NCBI RefSeq assembly: GCF_003046545.1
Contig: NZ_QAAA01000001.1
Span: 124,001-188,000, forward strand
Source of the DNA: Rhodovulum imhoffii
GTDB lineage: Bacteria; Pseudomonadota; Alphaproteobacteria; Rhodobacterales; Rhodobacteraceae
Direction: 5' to 3'
DNA length: 64,000 bases
The notes below the pieces were generated by a model. It did not search any database and had not been told where the DNA came from. It saw only the letters and a list, made by a program, of their open reading frames with translations. This document shows, one piece after another, positions 55,510 through 64,000 of this stretch. Positions within the stretch are counted from its first letter, which is position 1. Every line of letters begins with the position of its first letter. Position numbers and translations under genes: made by a program.

Positions 55510-57330
55510 TCACTCCACGGTTACGGATTTTGCAAGGTTTCTGGGCTGGTCGACATCGGTGCCTTTCGCCACCGCAGTATGATAGGCCAGAAGCTGGGCA
55601 GGCAGGGCGTAAAGGATTGGTGCGAAAAGGTCCGCTGCGCCGGGGAGTACCATCGTGTGCCACATCCCGTCGCCGGCGGCTTTCGCCCCGGCCGTGTCGG
55701 TGATCAAGACCACCTTTCCGCCGCGGGCCATCACCTCCTGCATGTTGGATATGGTCTTGTCGAACAGCCGGTCATGGGGCGCCATCACGATCACGGGCAC
55801 ATGACTGTCCACCAGCGCGATGGGACCGTGCTTGAGTTCCCCCGAAGCGTAGCCCTCCGCATGGATATAGCTGATTTCCTTGAGTTTGAGCGCGCCTTCC
55901 AGCGCCAGAGGGTACAGCGCCCCGCGACCGAGGAAGAGGATATCGCTTGCTTCGGACAATTCCTGAGAGATTGCGCGCGCGTCCTCCTGCAACGACAGCG
56001 CCATGTTGATCAGGCCCGGCATCGCGCGAAGGCCGGAAAGGTGGGTCTCCATCTGTTCGGGGCTCAGCCGCCCTTTCTGACGTGCGGCATCCAGAACCAG
56101 AAGCCCCAGAACCGTCAGCTGACAGGTGAACGCTTTGGTCGAGGCGACACCGATTTCCGGCCCCGCGAGGATTGGCAACGCCAGGTCGCTCTCCCGTGCG
56201 ATGGAGCTTTCCTCGACATTCACGAGCGATACGGTCTGCGCGGCCTTGCCGGTGCAATAACGCAGCGCGGCGAGCGTGTCGGCCGTTTCGCCCGACTGGC
56301 TGACGAAAAGCGCCAGCGTGCGCGGGGGAACCGGCGGTTCGCGATACCGGAACTCCGAGGCGACATCGACCTCGACAGGCAGGCGGGCGACCTGTTCGAA
56401 CCAGTATTTTGCAGTCAGGCAGGCGAGGTAGGCCGTACCGCAGGCGACCATCACGATACGGTCGAAGGCGGTGAAGTCCAGATCCCCGGGCAGGACGATC
56501 CCGTCCCCTTCGGCCGGCAGGTAATGGCCCAGCGTATCCGCCAAAACCACGGGCTGTTCCGCGATTTCCTTGGCCATGAAGTGTTTGTAGCCGGCCTTTT
56601 CGACCCGCGTCGTGTCGATGTCGATGGTCTTGACGGTGCGCTCTGCCGGTGTGCCGTGGGCATCGAAAATCCGCGCGCCGGCGCGGGTCACGATGGCGCG
56701 GTCCCCTTCTTCCAGGTAGGTGATGTGGTTGGTCATTGGTGCCAGCGCGATGGCATCCGATCCCACAAACATCTCTCCCGCGCCATGGCCGATGGCCAGC
56801 GGACTGCCTTTGCGTGCGATGACCATCAGGTCATCTTCGCCCTCGAAAAGAAAGCACAGTGCGAAGGCTCCTTCCAGCCGGGACAGGGCCTTGAAGGCGG
56901 CCTCTGCGGCCGGGAGACCTTCCCCAAGGTATTTCTGGGTCAACAGCGCGACGGTCTCGGTGTCGGTCTCCGATTCGAAGCCCGCGCCGCCGATGGAAAG
57001 TTCCTCCCGCAGGGCGCGGTAGTTTTCGATGATTCCATTGTGCACGACGGCCACGCGCCCGGCCCGGTGCGGGTGGGCGTTGGTAACCGTCGGCGCGCCA
57101 TGGGTGGCCCAGCGGGTGTGGCCGATACCGGATCTGCCCGGCAGGGGATCATGTACCAGGAGATCCGACAGGTTCACGAGCTTGCCGACCGCGCGGCGGC
57201 GGTCCAGCCGTCCAGCATTGACCGTTGCGATGCCCGCACTGTCGTAGCCGCGATACTCCAGGCGTCCCAGCGCCTGTACCAGCAGGGGGGCCGCTTCGTG
57301 ATCTCCGAGAACGCCAACAATTCCACACAT
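55510..57330 (-). CDS. glmS: Glutamine--fructose-6-phosphate aminotransferase
   Basis: The protein has 606 residues. The amidotransferase nucleophile is Cys1 after Met removal (CGIVGVLGDHEAAPLL). Two SIS domains follow (ACGTAYLACLTAKYWFEQ, SQSGETADTLAAL), and the C-terminus is LAKSVTVE. It makes glucosamine-6-phosphate for peptidoglycan and LPS. It follows glmU with 3 bp in the same operon. No glmS ribozyme-like leader was seen, as expected outside Gram-positives. Confidence 0.97.
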   Translation of the reverse strand: MCGIVGVLGDHEAAPLLVQALGRLEYRGYDSAGIATVNAGRLDRRRAVGKLVNLSDLLVHDPLPGRSGIGHTRWATHGAPTVTNAHPHRAGRVAVVHNGIIENYRALREELSIGGAGFESETDTETVALLTQKYLGEGLPAAEAAFKALSRLEGAFALCFLFEGEDDLMVIARKGSPLAIGHGAGEMFVGSDAIALAPMTNHITYLEEGDRAIVTRAGARIFDAHGTPAERTVKTIDIDTTRVEKAGYKHFMAKEIAEQPVVLADTLGHYLPAEGDGIVLPGDLDFTAFDRIVMVACGTAYLACLTAKYWFEQVARLPVEVDVASEFRYREPPVPPRTLALFVSQSGETADTLAALRYCTGKAAQTVSLVNVEESSIARESDLALPILAGPEIGVASTKAFTCQLTVLGLLVLDAARQKGRLSPEQMETHLSGLRAMPGLINMALSLQEDARAISQELSEASDILFLGRGALYPLALEGALKLKEISYIHAEGYASGELKHGPIALVDSHVPVIVMAPHDRLFDKTISNMQEVMARGGKVVLITDTAGAKAAGDGMWHTMVLPGAADLFAPILYALPAQLLAYHTAVAKGTDVDQPRNLAKSVTVE

Positions 57331-57333
57331 GGA

Positions 57334-58683
57334 TCAATCTCTTTTTGGGGCCGCTTTCCGGGCTTTCAATCGGTCGAAGAGTTTCCGGGCAAGGCCCGGC
57401 TTGTTGTCCTGGCGGGCGCGTCCGATAGCCAGCGCCTCGTCCGGCACGTTCGACGTGATGACCGAGCCGGAGCCCGTCATCGCCCCTTTGCCGACGGTAA
57501 CCGGCGCAACAAGCATGGTGCCCGAACCGATAAACGCACCTGCGCCGATTTCCGTGTGATGCTTGAACACACCGTCGTAATTGCAGGTCACGGTTCCCGC
57601 GCCCACATTGGCATCCGCGCCGATTGTCGCGTCGCCGATATAGGTCAGGTGGTTGACCTTCGCGTTCTCGTCGATACGGGCGTTCTTTACCTCGACAAAA
57701 TTGCCGATGCGCACATCTTCGGCCAGTTCCGTGCCGGGGCGCAGCCGTGCGTAAGGGCCGACCACCCCCCCCCGGCTGACATGGCAACCTTCAAGGTGGG
57801 AAAAGGCCCGGATCCGGGCCCCGGTTTCCACGCTCACGCCGGGGCCGAAGACGACATGGGGCTCAATGATCGTATCGCGCCCGATAATGGTGTCATGGGC
57901 GAAGAAGACGGTATCCGGGGCATTCAGCGTTACGCCGTTTTCAAGTGCTTCGTTCCGGGCACGGGTTTGGAAAGCCGCTTCGGCCCGGGCGAGATCCGCG
58001 CGCGAGTTCACGCCGAGGGTCTCGGCCTCGGGGCAGGTGACGGCGGTGGCCGACAGCCCGCGTGCCCGCGCCAGACCGACGATGTCGGTCAGGTAGTATT
58101 CCCCGGCGGCGTTATCGTTGCCGACCTCGCCGATCAGGGCGAACAACGTTTGCGCGCTGGCCGCAATGACGCCCGAGTTGCACAGCCTTATTGCGCGCTC
58201 CTGCTGGGTCGCGTCCTTGTATTCCACGATTCTTTCGAGATTGCCGCCAGACATGACCAGCCTGCCATAGCGGTCAGGGGATTCGGGTTCGAACCCCAGC
58301 ACCACAATCTCATGCTGGCGGCGTGTGGCGCGCATCTTTTCAAGGGTCGCGAGGCTGATGAAAGGCGTGTCGCCGTAAAGGACGAAGGCATCGCCGCCGA
58401 ACCCCTCAAGCGCCGCGCGGGCCTGCGCCACGGCATGGGCGGTTCCCTTGCGCTCCGTCTGCACAACGACTTGCGCATCCGGGTCGATATCCGCGACGGC
58501 GCCCTGTACCAGGTCCGATCTGTATCCGGCCACGACAACCGTACGCTCCGGCATGAGCCCCGCGCCGGCGGCCATCGCATGGGCCAGAAGCGGCGCGCCG
58601 GCAATCGTGTGCAGAACCTTCGGCAAGTCCGAGTTCATGCGTGTTCCCTGACCGGCGGCCAGGATGATCAACGCCGTTGGCAT
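57334..58683 (-). CDS. glmU: Bifunctional UDP-GlcNAc pyrophosphorylase/GlcN-1-P acetyltransferase
   Basis: The protein has 449 residues. The N-terminal nucleotidyltransferase starts with ALIILAAGQGTRMNSDLPKVLH (GxGTRM). The C-terminal left-handed beta-helix has hexapeptide repeats (IGNFVEVKNARI, ATIGADANVGAGTVTCNYDG). It makes UDP-GlcNAc, the next step after GlmS/GlmM. It is co-transcribed with glmS. Confidence 0.97.
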   Translation of the reverse strand: MPTALIILAAGQGTRMNSDLPKVLHTIAGAPLLAHAMAAGAGLMPERTVVVAGYRSDLVQGAVADIDPDAQVVVQTERKGTAHAVAQARAALEGFGGDAFVLYGDTPFISLATLEKMRATRRQHEIVVLGFEPESPDRYGRLVMSGGNLERIVEYKDATQQERAIRLCNSGVIAASAQTLFALIGEVGNDNAAGEYYLTDIVGLARARGLSATAVTCPEAETLGVNSRADLARAEAAFQTRARNEALENGVTLNAPDTVFFAHDTIIGRDTIIEPHVVFGPGVSVETGARIRAFSHLEGCHVSRGGVVGPYARLRPGTELAEDVRIGNFVEVKNARIDENAKVNHLTYIGDATIGADANVGAGTVTCNYDGVFKHHTEIGAGAFIGSGTMLVAPVTVGKGAMTGSGSVITSNVPDEALAIGRARQDNKPGLARKLFDRLKARKAAPKRD

Positions 58684-58807
58684 GGTGGTCTGCTCTTTCC
58701 TTTTTGTCGCCCCCCTTTTATCGCAGGGAAAAGACTTAGCAACCAGCGGATCGTAAATTGCGATTGCAGAACGTTACAACAGCGGTGGAAAACTGCGCGG
58801 AGGGGCC

Positions 58808-59473
58808 ATGCCAACGGTGATATTCGACCTCGATGGAACTCTGGCCGATACCAGCGGCGACCTGATCGCGGCGGCCAATGCGTGTTTCGGGGCGCTCGGC
58901 TTTGGGGCGCCGCTGAAGCCGAAGGCCGATGCGGCGACTGCGTTCCAGGGCGGGCGGGCGATGTTGCGCAAGGGGTTTGAGCGGGTCAACGGCCGTGCGG
59001 ACGAGGCGCTGATCGAGGCACAGTTCCCTCTGTTCCTTCGTCAGTATGAAGCTGCGATCGATGTTCACACGCAGCTGTACCCAGGGGTGCGCGAGGCCAT
59101 GGATCGTTTGCGCAGTGCAGGGGTCCGGCTGGGCGTCTGCACCAACAAGCCCGAGCGGCTGGCCGAGATATTGCTGACCCGGCTTGGGGTGCGCGGCCTT
59201 TTCGGAGCCTTGGTCGGTGCCGATACGCTGCCGGTTCGAAAACCCGACCCGGCCCCTTACCGTGCGGCCGTGAACGGAGCCGGCGGGCAGATGGGGCGCT
59301 CGGTCCTTGTTGGGGATACGGTGACCGATCGTGAAACCGCCCGCGCCGCCGGGGTGCCCTGTGTACTGGTCACGTTCGGGCCGGCGGGGCAGGGGGTGGC
59401 CGATCTGAAGCCCGAGGGGTTGCTCGATCATTATGACGACCTGGAGGCGGTTCTCGCGCCCCTCCTTGGTTAG
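58808..59473 (+). CDS. HAD-family phosphatase, phosphoglycolate-phosphatase-like
   Basis: The protein has 221 residues. DLDGTLADT holds the nucleophile Asp8 and Asp10, VCTNKPERLAE the conserved Thr, RKPDPAPY the Lys, and VGDTVTDRETARAAG the last Asp. This is the Gph-type layout. It is divergent from glmU and convergent with creA, overlapping stops by four bases. Confidence 0.88.
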   Translation: MPTVIFDLDGTLADTSGDLIAAANACFGALGFGAPLKPKADAATAFQGGRAMLRKGFERVNGRADEALIEAQFPLFLRQYEAAIDVHTQLYPGVREAMDRLRSAGVRLGVCTNKPERLAEILLTRLGVRGLFGALVGADTLPVRKPDPAPYRAAVNGAGGQMGRSVLVGDTVTDRETARAAGVPCVLVTFGPAGQGVADLKPEGLLDHYDDLEAVLAPLLG

Positions 59474-59931
59474 TTGACCGGTTGGTAAAGCGGAACGGTC
59501 GATATCCCCATCTTGGCCGATCCCTGTGACAATTCACGCGCATGGGCCAGGTAGATCAGCGTCTGGTTTTCCGCGTCGAAAATGCGCTTGATGCGCAAGG
59601 TTTTCAGAATGATGGAGCGGCGTTCGCGGAAAACCTCCTCCCCTTCGGGAGAGCGGTCGATCTCACCCACCGAAATCGGCCCTGTCTGTCGGCAGGCGAT
59701 CGAGGCGTTGGACGGGTCTTCGAACCAGTTTCCCTGGCTGAGGCGGTCCAACATGCTGCGTTCGAAATAGGCGATATGGCAGGTCACGCCGCTGACTTTC
59801 GGGTCTTCGATGGCCTCGATGATGATGTCGTTTCCGACCCAGTCCACGCCGACGCGACCAACTTCCTGCGCCATTGCACAAAATGGAAAGGTGGCCAGGG
59901 TGCCAAGAAAGGCAAGTGATTTTAGGAGCAT
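59470..59931 (-). CDS. creA: CreA-family secreted protein
   Basis: The protein has 153 residues. The signal peptide (LAFLGTLATFPFCAMA-Q) is followed by VGRVGVDWVGNDIIIEAIEDPKVSGVTCHIAYF, the CreA signature. Function of CreA is poorly known. Confidence 0.92.
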   Translation of the reverse strand: MLLKSLAFLGTLATFPFCAMAQEVGRVGVDWVGNDIIIEAIEDPKVSGVTCHIAYFERSMLDRLSQGNWFEDPSNASIACRQTGPISVGEIDRSPEGEEVFRERRSIILKTLRIKRIFDAENQTLIYLAHARELSQGSAKMGISTVPLYQPVN

Positions 59932-60068
59932 GTGCCCATCCTTTGCAAAGCGGGTCTCTTCCGCAAACTAAGCATTCCGCCCCGAAGATGCCAGACGATT
60001 GACGCGACTCACCGGGGCTGCTATTTATCTGAACGGTTGTTCAATAAAGCGCAGGGAGGAGGCGCCAT

Positions 60069-61232
60069 ATGTTCACCGCCACGATGGAATTCGACCTGGA
60101 TGAGGAGACCGCAGCCCTGCGGGACATGGTGCACCGCTGGGCCCAGGACAGGGTGAAGCCCATCGCGGCCAGGGTGGACAGGGACAACATCTTTCCCCAT
60201 GAGCTTTGGCGCGAAATGGGGGAGCTGGGTCTGTTGGGCATCACCGTGCCAGAGGAGCATGGCGGCGCGGGGATGTCCTACCTGGCCCACACGATCGCGG
60301 TGGAGGAAATCGCGCGCGCCTCGGCCAGTGTGGCTCTGTCATACGGGGCGCATTCGAACCTGTGCGTCAACCAGATCAAGCTGAACGGCACAGAAGAGCA
60401 GAAGCGCAAATACCTGCCCGATCTGGTGTCCGGCGAACATGTCGGGGCGCTGGCCATGTCCGAAGCGGGCGCGGGCAGCGATGTCGTCAGCATGAAGCTG
60501 CGGGCCGAGAAGAAGAACGGCTATTACAAGCTGAACGGCACGAAATACTGGATCACAAATGGTCCCGATGCGGAGACGCTTGTCGTCTATGCAAAGACCG
60601 ATCCGGAGGCCGGGGCGAAAGGGATAACAGCCTTTATCATCGAGAAGACGATGGCCGGATTTTCCACCAGCTCTCATTTCGACAAGCTTGGCATGCGCGG
60701 CTCCAACACTGCCGAACTGATCTTCGAGGATGTCGAAGTGCCGTTCGAGAATGTCCTGGGCGAGGAAGGCAAGGGTGTGAAGGTGCTGATGTCCGGGCTG
60801 GATTATGAGCGCGTCGTGCTGGCGGGCATTGGCACTGGCATCATGGCGGCCTGTCTGGACGAGATCATGCCCTACATGCGGGATCGTCGGCAGTTTGGTC
60901 AGCCGATCGGCAATTTCCAGCTCATGCAGGGGAAGATTGCGGACATGTACACCGCAATGAACAGTGCGCGGGCCTATGTTTACGCCGTCGCACGGTCTTG
61001 TGATCGCGGCGCGGTGACGCGGCAGGACGCGGCGGCTTGCGTGCTTTATTCCTCTGAAGAAGCGATGAAACAGGCCCATCAGGCCGTTCAAGCCATGGGT
61101 GGGGCTGGATTTTTGGCCGACAGTGCCGTCAGCCGCCTTTTTCGCGATGCCAAGCTGATGGAGATCGGTGCCGGGACTTCGGAAATCCGGCGGATGCTGG
61201 TGGGGCGTGAACTTGTGAAGGCGATGGGTTAA
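60069..61232 (+). CDS. ivd: Isovaleryl-CoA dehydrogenase
   Basis: The protein has 387 residues. It is an acyl-CoA dehydrogenase of leucine breakdown. LALSYGAHSNLCVNQI-like and LAMSEAGAGSDVVSMKL (FAD/substrate motif), and GLDYERVVLAGIGTGIMAACLDEIM with the catalytic Glu region, are typical of IVD. The C-terminal block GAGTSEIRRMLVGREL is the family end. It is the first of the leucine genes here, with mccB 1.5 kb downstream. The ATG follows GGGAGGAGGCGCCAT. Confidence 0.93.
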   Translation: MFTATMEFDLDEETAALRDMVHRWAQDRVKPIAARVDRDNIFPHELWREMGELGLLGITVPEEHGGAGMSYLAHTIAVEEIARASASVALSYGAHSNLCVNQIKLNGTEEQKRKYLPDLVSGEHVGALAMSEAGAGSDVVSMKLRAEKKNGYYKLNGTKYWITNGPDAETLVVYAKTDPEAGAKGITAFIIEKTMAGFSTSSHFDKLGMRGSNTAELIFEDVEVPFENVLGEEGKGVKVLMSGLDYERVVLAGIGTGIMAACLDEIMPYMRDRRQFGQPIGNFQLMQGKIADMYTAMNSARAYVYAVARSCDRGAVTRQDAAACVLYSSEEAMKQAHQAVQAMGGAGFLADSAVSRLFRDAKLMEIGAGTSEIRRMLVGRELVKAMG

Positions 61233-61266
61233 TGTTGAGTCACAGACTCAACTTAAGAGGTGCACA

Positions 61267-61809
61267 ATGCGACTCCCCCTTATCGCCGCCCTGTCTTTTG
61301 CCATACCTGTCGGTGTGCAGGCCGGGGACATGGTCCGGTTCAGCCCGGACGCGACGCTTGAATGTATGGAGGACCTGCGCCGCGTCGGCACGGAAAAACG
61401 CCTTGCCGGGGTGGAGGCCGCCTGCGTCGGGGTCTCTGCGCGGGAGTGCTTCAGCCAGGAGGCCAACCCGGTGGCTGTCGATATTGCTGCCTGCATGAGC
61501 AAGGAATCCGAATACTGGAAATCCCGCGCAGACGCCGCCTATGAACGGATGATGGAACTGGCCGAAACGGCAGACGAAGACTTCCTGAAAACCCATCAGG
61601 CGGCCAATGTTCCGTTTCAGTTGACGACCGATCTGGAGGATATGAAGGCCAAATGGGAAGACTGGCGTGAGATTCGCTGTGCGGTTGAGGCCATGATGCG
61701 CCGCGGCAGTTCCTATACCATGACAGCGGCGGGAAGCTGCACGATGAAACGCTGGGGCGAACAGGCGTTGTTCCTCGAACAATCCGTCCGCTACCTCGAA
61801 AGCAAGTAA
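61267..61809 (+). CDS. Secreted LprI/DUF1311-like protein
   Basis: The protein has 180 residues. A signal peptide (LIAALSFAIPVGVQA-G) and conserved cysteines (LECMEDL, AACVGV, ECFSQE, ACMSKES, IRCAVEAM, GSCTMKRW) give disulfides. The W-x-x-x-A-D-A-A-Y-E-R-M repeat and EIRCAVE..G..GSC... end match the lysozyme-inhibitor LprI-like group. It lies 34 bp after ivd but has no obvious leucine-pathway role. Confidence 0.78.
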   Translation: MRLPLIAALSFAIPVGVQAGDMVRFSPDATLECMEDLRRVGTEKRLAGVEAACVGVSARECFSQEANPVAVDIAACMSKESEYWKSRADAAYERMMELAETADEDFLKTHQAANVPFQLTTDLEDMKAKWEDWREIRCAVEAMMRRGSSYTMTAAGSCTMKRWGEQALFLEQSVRYLESK

Positions 61810-61953
61810 CTTGTCCGCCGGGGCGCCTTGGGGAGAGGGCGGCCCGGTGCAACACCGGGAGGAGAAAAGGGAGTGATCCGGGAACTCGCGTCCGCCGGAA
61901 GGGACCGGTCGGGTGAGGGCGGAGCCGGTCAGGCCGGCCCTGCCCCACGTGTC

Positions 61954-62559
61954 TCAGAAACGGTGGATATAGCTTACACCGAAGGTAAACGGATCGATGT
62001 CGACATCACCGATCTTGTCGCCTTCCAGTTTGACGTCGCTGTTGATGTCGATCCAGCGTACGTCGGCCCGGAAGGCCCCGGTGTCGCTGACCGCGTAATC
62101 AAAGCCGGCATGCAGTGCCAGGCCCCAGGAATCGTCGATCGACAGATCGCCCAAGGGCGAGTCTTCCTCGAAGAAAGTGGTGTAGTTGATCCCCGCGCCA
62201 AGGAACGGCGTGAAGGCGGATGCGTTGGCGAAGTGGTACTGGAGCGACACCGTCGGCGGCAGGTGCTTGGTCGAAGCCGCCTCGACTCCACCCAGCTTGA
62301 TGTCATGTTCGAAGGGCAGAGCCCCCAGAACTTCGATGCCGATATTCTCACGTACGAAGTATTCAAACGTGATCGAGGGGCGCACGCTGTCCTGCACGTC
62401 CGAGCGAAAACCCGCCAGATCGCCGTTGTCGGATTTCGGCATGACGCCGATCAGACCGATCCCAAGGGTGAAATCGCCTGCGGATTGTGCCTGTGCCATC
62501 GGTGCGAGGGCGAGTGCCGAAGCAAGAGCTGCAGCGGTGAGTGTGATTGTATTTGGCAT
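61954..62559 (-). CDS. ompW: OmpW-family outer-membrane protein
   Basis: The protein has 201 residues. The signal peptide (AAALASALALAPMAQAQ) is followed by the 8-strand barrel: FTLGIGLIGVMPKS, GIEVLGALPFEHDIKL, FTPFLGAGINYTTFFEE, and the terminal FGVSYIHRF. ATG 62559 follows AAAGGAATGGACGGAAC. An FNR-like box lies about 60 bp upstream. OmpW-type channels are known to respond to oxygen in other bacteria. Confidence 0.93.
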   Translation of the reverse strand: MPNTITLTAAALASALALAPMAQAQSAGDFTLGIGLIGVMPKSDNGDLAGFRSDVQDSVRPSITFEYFVRENIGIEVLGALPFEHDIKLGGVEAASTKHLPPTVSLQYHFANASAFTPFLGAGINYTTFFEEDSPLGDLSIDDSWGLALHAGFDYAVSDTGAFRADVRWIDINSDVKLEGDKIGDVDIDPFTFGVSYIHRF

Positions 62560-62617
62560 GTTCCGTCCATTCCTTTGCGAACGGAGCACACAGGCGCATG
62601 CCGAGGTGTACCGCAGT

Positions 62618-62631
62618 ATGATCTGCGTCAA
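62618..62631 (-). promoter_or_regulatory. FNR-like box upstream of ompW
   Basis: On the minus strand TTGACGCAGATCAT matches TTGAY-N4-RTCAA at 9 of 10 defined positions (last A is T). Its centre lies 65 bp before the ATG; placed at -41.5 the transcript would start near 62583, but the -10 there is weak. Confidence 0.55.
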
Positions 62632-62711
62632 GTTTGTAAAAATTCCTGTTCTAAAAATAATCGATCGTCGCAGACAGATCACAGCAGGGCTGTGACCAAG
62701 GGGGACAACCG

Positions 62712-64000
62712 ATGAAACTGACCAGTTCCGTGCTTGCGTCGTCCGAGGCTTTCGCCGCCAACCGGCAGGCGCACCTTGCCTCGCTGGAGACGATTCGGGC
62801 GGCCGCTCAGGCTGCGGCCGCAGGCGGTGGCCCGCGTGCGCGCCAGCGTCATATCGACCGGGGCAAGATGTTGCCGCGTGACCGTATCGCCAACCTCCTG
62901 GATTCGGGGTCACCGTTTCTGGAAATCGGTACGACGGCGGCGCATGGTCTGTACGATGGGGCAGCCCCTTGCGCGGGTGTGGTCGCCGGGGTGGGGCGGG
63001 TTCATGGCCAGGAAGTGATGGTCGTGTGCAACGACGCCACGGTAAAGGGCGGGACCTACTACCCGATGACGGTGAAAAAGCATCTGCGCGCACAGGAAAT
63101 CGCCGAGGAGTGTCACCTTCCCTGCATCTACCTGGTGGATTCCGGTGGCGCGAACCTGCCCAATCAAGATGAGGTTTTCCCGGATCGTGATCATTTCGGC
63201 CGCATCTTTTACAATCAGGCAAGAATGAGCGCGAAGGGCATTCCCCAGATTGCGGTTGTGATGGGGTCCTGCACGGCCGGCGGGGCTTATGTGCCTGCGA
63301 TGTCCGACGTAACCATCATCGTCAAGGAGCAGGGAACAATCTTTCTTGCCGGCCCGCCGCTGGTCAAGGCCGCCACGGGTGAGGTCGTCACGGCAGAGGA
63401 TCTCGGCGGCGGCGACGTTCATACGCGGCTGTCGGGTGTGGCCGATTACCTGGCTGAAGACGATGCCCACGCTCTTGCTCTGGCACGGCGGGCGGTGGCG
63501 CATTTTAACTGCACCCGCCCCGATACCGTGCGCTGGGAAAGACCGGAAGATCCGGCCTACGACCCGGAAGAAATCCTTGGTGTTGTCCCCGCCGATCTGC
63601 GGACGCCCTACGATATTCGAGAGGTTGTCGCACGCCTGGTCGATGGGTCGCGTTTCGATGAATTCAAGGCCCGCTTCGGGGAAACGCTCGTAACAGGGTT
63701 CGCACATGTCATGGGATGCCCTGTGGGGATCATCGCAAATAACGGCGTTTTGTTTTCCGAGGCGGCCCAGAAAGGTGCCCATTTCGTCGAGTTGTGCAGT
63801 CAGCGCAACATTCCCCTGGTTTTTCTGCAAAACATCACCGGATTTATGGTCGGGCGGAAATACGAAAACGAAGGCATTGCCCGCCACGGGGCCAAGATGG
63901 TGACGGCAGTGGCGACGACTTCGGTACCCAAAATCACGATGCTGGTGGGCGGATCCTTCGGGGCGGGAAACTACGGCATGGCCGGGCGTGCCTACCAGCC
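62712..64000 (+). CDS. Methylcrotonyl-CoA carboxylase beta (carboxyltransferase) subunit, 5' part
   Basis: The open frame reaches the window end (429 codons and two bases), so the 3' end is missing. It carries out the carboxyl transfer from biotin to 3-methylcrotonyl-CoA in leucine degradation. The body ([84 protein letters not shown]) is that of MccB/LiuB-type carboxyltransferases. It begins with [14 protein letters not shown] after AAGGGGGACAACCG. It is separated from ivd by two other genes. Confidence 0.93.
   Translation, partial: MKLTSSVLASSEAFAANRQAHLASLETIRAAAQAAAAGGGPRARQRHIDRGKMLPRDRIANLLDSGSPFLEIGTTAAHGLYDGAAPCAGVVAGVGRVHGQEVMVVCNDATVKGGTYYPMTVKKHLRAQEIAEECHLPCIYLVDSGGANLPNQDEVFPDRDHFGRIFYNQARMSAKGIPQIAVVMGSCTAGGAYVPAMSDVTIIVKEQGTIFLAGPPLVKAATGEVVTAEDLGGGDVHTRLSGVADYLAEDDAHALALARRAVAHFNCTRPDTVRWERPEDPAYDPEEILGVVPADLRTPYDIREVVARLVDGSRFDEFKARFGETLVTGFAHVMGCPVGIIANNGVLFSEAAQKGAHFVELCSQRNIPLVFLQNITGFMVGRKYENEGIARHGAKMVTAVATTSVPKITMLVGGSFGAGNYGMAGRAYQ

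Noticed and set aside
57331-57333. glmS ribozyme upstream of glmS
   Set aside because: glmU ends only 3 bp before glmS, leaving no room for a leader ribozyme.
55363-58980. A 1205-codon plus-strand frame
   Set aside because: It lies antisense to glmS and glmU, both of which show full family motifs. Long antisense frames are common in GC-rich DNA and the translation resembles nothing.

Overview
The window is GC-rich, densely packed chromosomal DNA from an alphaproteobacterium, most likely a member of the Rhodobacteraceae/Roseobacter group. This rests on the gene set: a short GltX, class I LysRS, two large TRAP transport proteins, a Bpt leucyltransferase, GlnE, a nap operon in the order FDAGHBC, FnrL-type TTGAC-N4-ATCAA boxes and one perfect CtrA-type TTAA-N7-TTAA box. 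No ribosomal RNA and no CRISPR array were seen. One tRNA gene is present.

Left part (1-18.6 kb): the 5' part of a Tat-exported MBL-fold hydrolase, a small zincin, gltX, and a tandem glycine riboswitch driving gcvT-gcvH-gcvP. These are followed by a thioredoxin-2 type protein and tRNA-Ala(CGC). The 3' end of the tRNA carries a 2.6 kb integrated element (7432-10082) bounded by 19-bp direct repeats. It contains a decayed tyrosine integrase, a rearranged serine recombinase and one HNH-type protein as its only cargo. Next comes ilvBH on the minus strand behind a transcription attenuator with a 15-codon leader peptide containing Val-Leu-Val-Ile. A TRAP cluster follows, with two tandem DctP paralogues, a DctQ-like and a very large DctM-like permease.

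Middle part (18.6-37.5 kb): mostly housekeeping genes. They are bpt, an RDD protein, glnE plus a small overlapping ORF, an RlmI-like methyltransferase coupled to a PIN protein, a winged-helix regulator, an M48 peptidase, ettA, nadD, a PBP4-type DD-peptidase, an asparagine-synthase-like protein without the glutaminase cysteine, a TerB-like protein and lysK. Three less ordinary genes follow: a beta-helix (GH28-related/pectate-lyase-like) protein that may be a gene-transfer-agent or phage-type spike, a HugZ/PNPOx protein, and a secreted barrel-like protein with a CtrA box in front of it.

Right part (37.5-64 kb): an FNR-controlled periplasmic nitrate reductase operon (napFDAGHBC plus a small three-helix membrane protein). 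Then a sulfate ABC importer on the minus strand (binding protein, CysT, CysW, a short CysA) with an adjacent Cys-containing Rrf2 regulator, and an Lrp/AsnC regulator. A compact predicted extracytosolic flavin/electron-transfer cluster follows: a secreted poly-aspartate protein, a DUF2271 protein, a PepSY-flavodoxin-reductase fusion and ApbE. Further on are a VOC protein, glmU-glmS, a HAD phosphatase, CreA, isovaleryl-CoA dehydrogenase, an LprI-like protein, OmpW with an FNR-like box, and the 5' part of the methylcrotonyl-CoA carboxylase beta subunit. The last gene and ivd form the leucine-degradation arm.

The parts most worth a second look are the tRNA-Ala element with its HNH cargo, the poly-Asp/DUF2271/PepSY/ApbE cluster, the attenuator of ilvBH, the napF promoter that rules out the upstream ATG start, and the beta-helix protein. 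All functional names come from reading motifs and recalling families. No database search was run.
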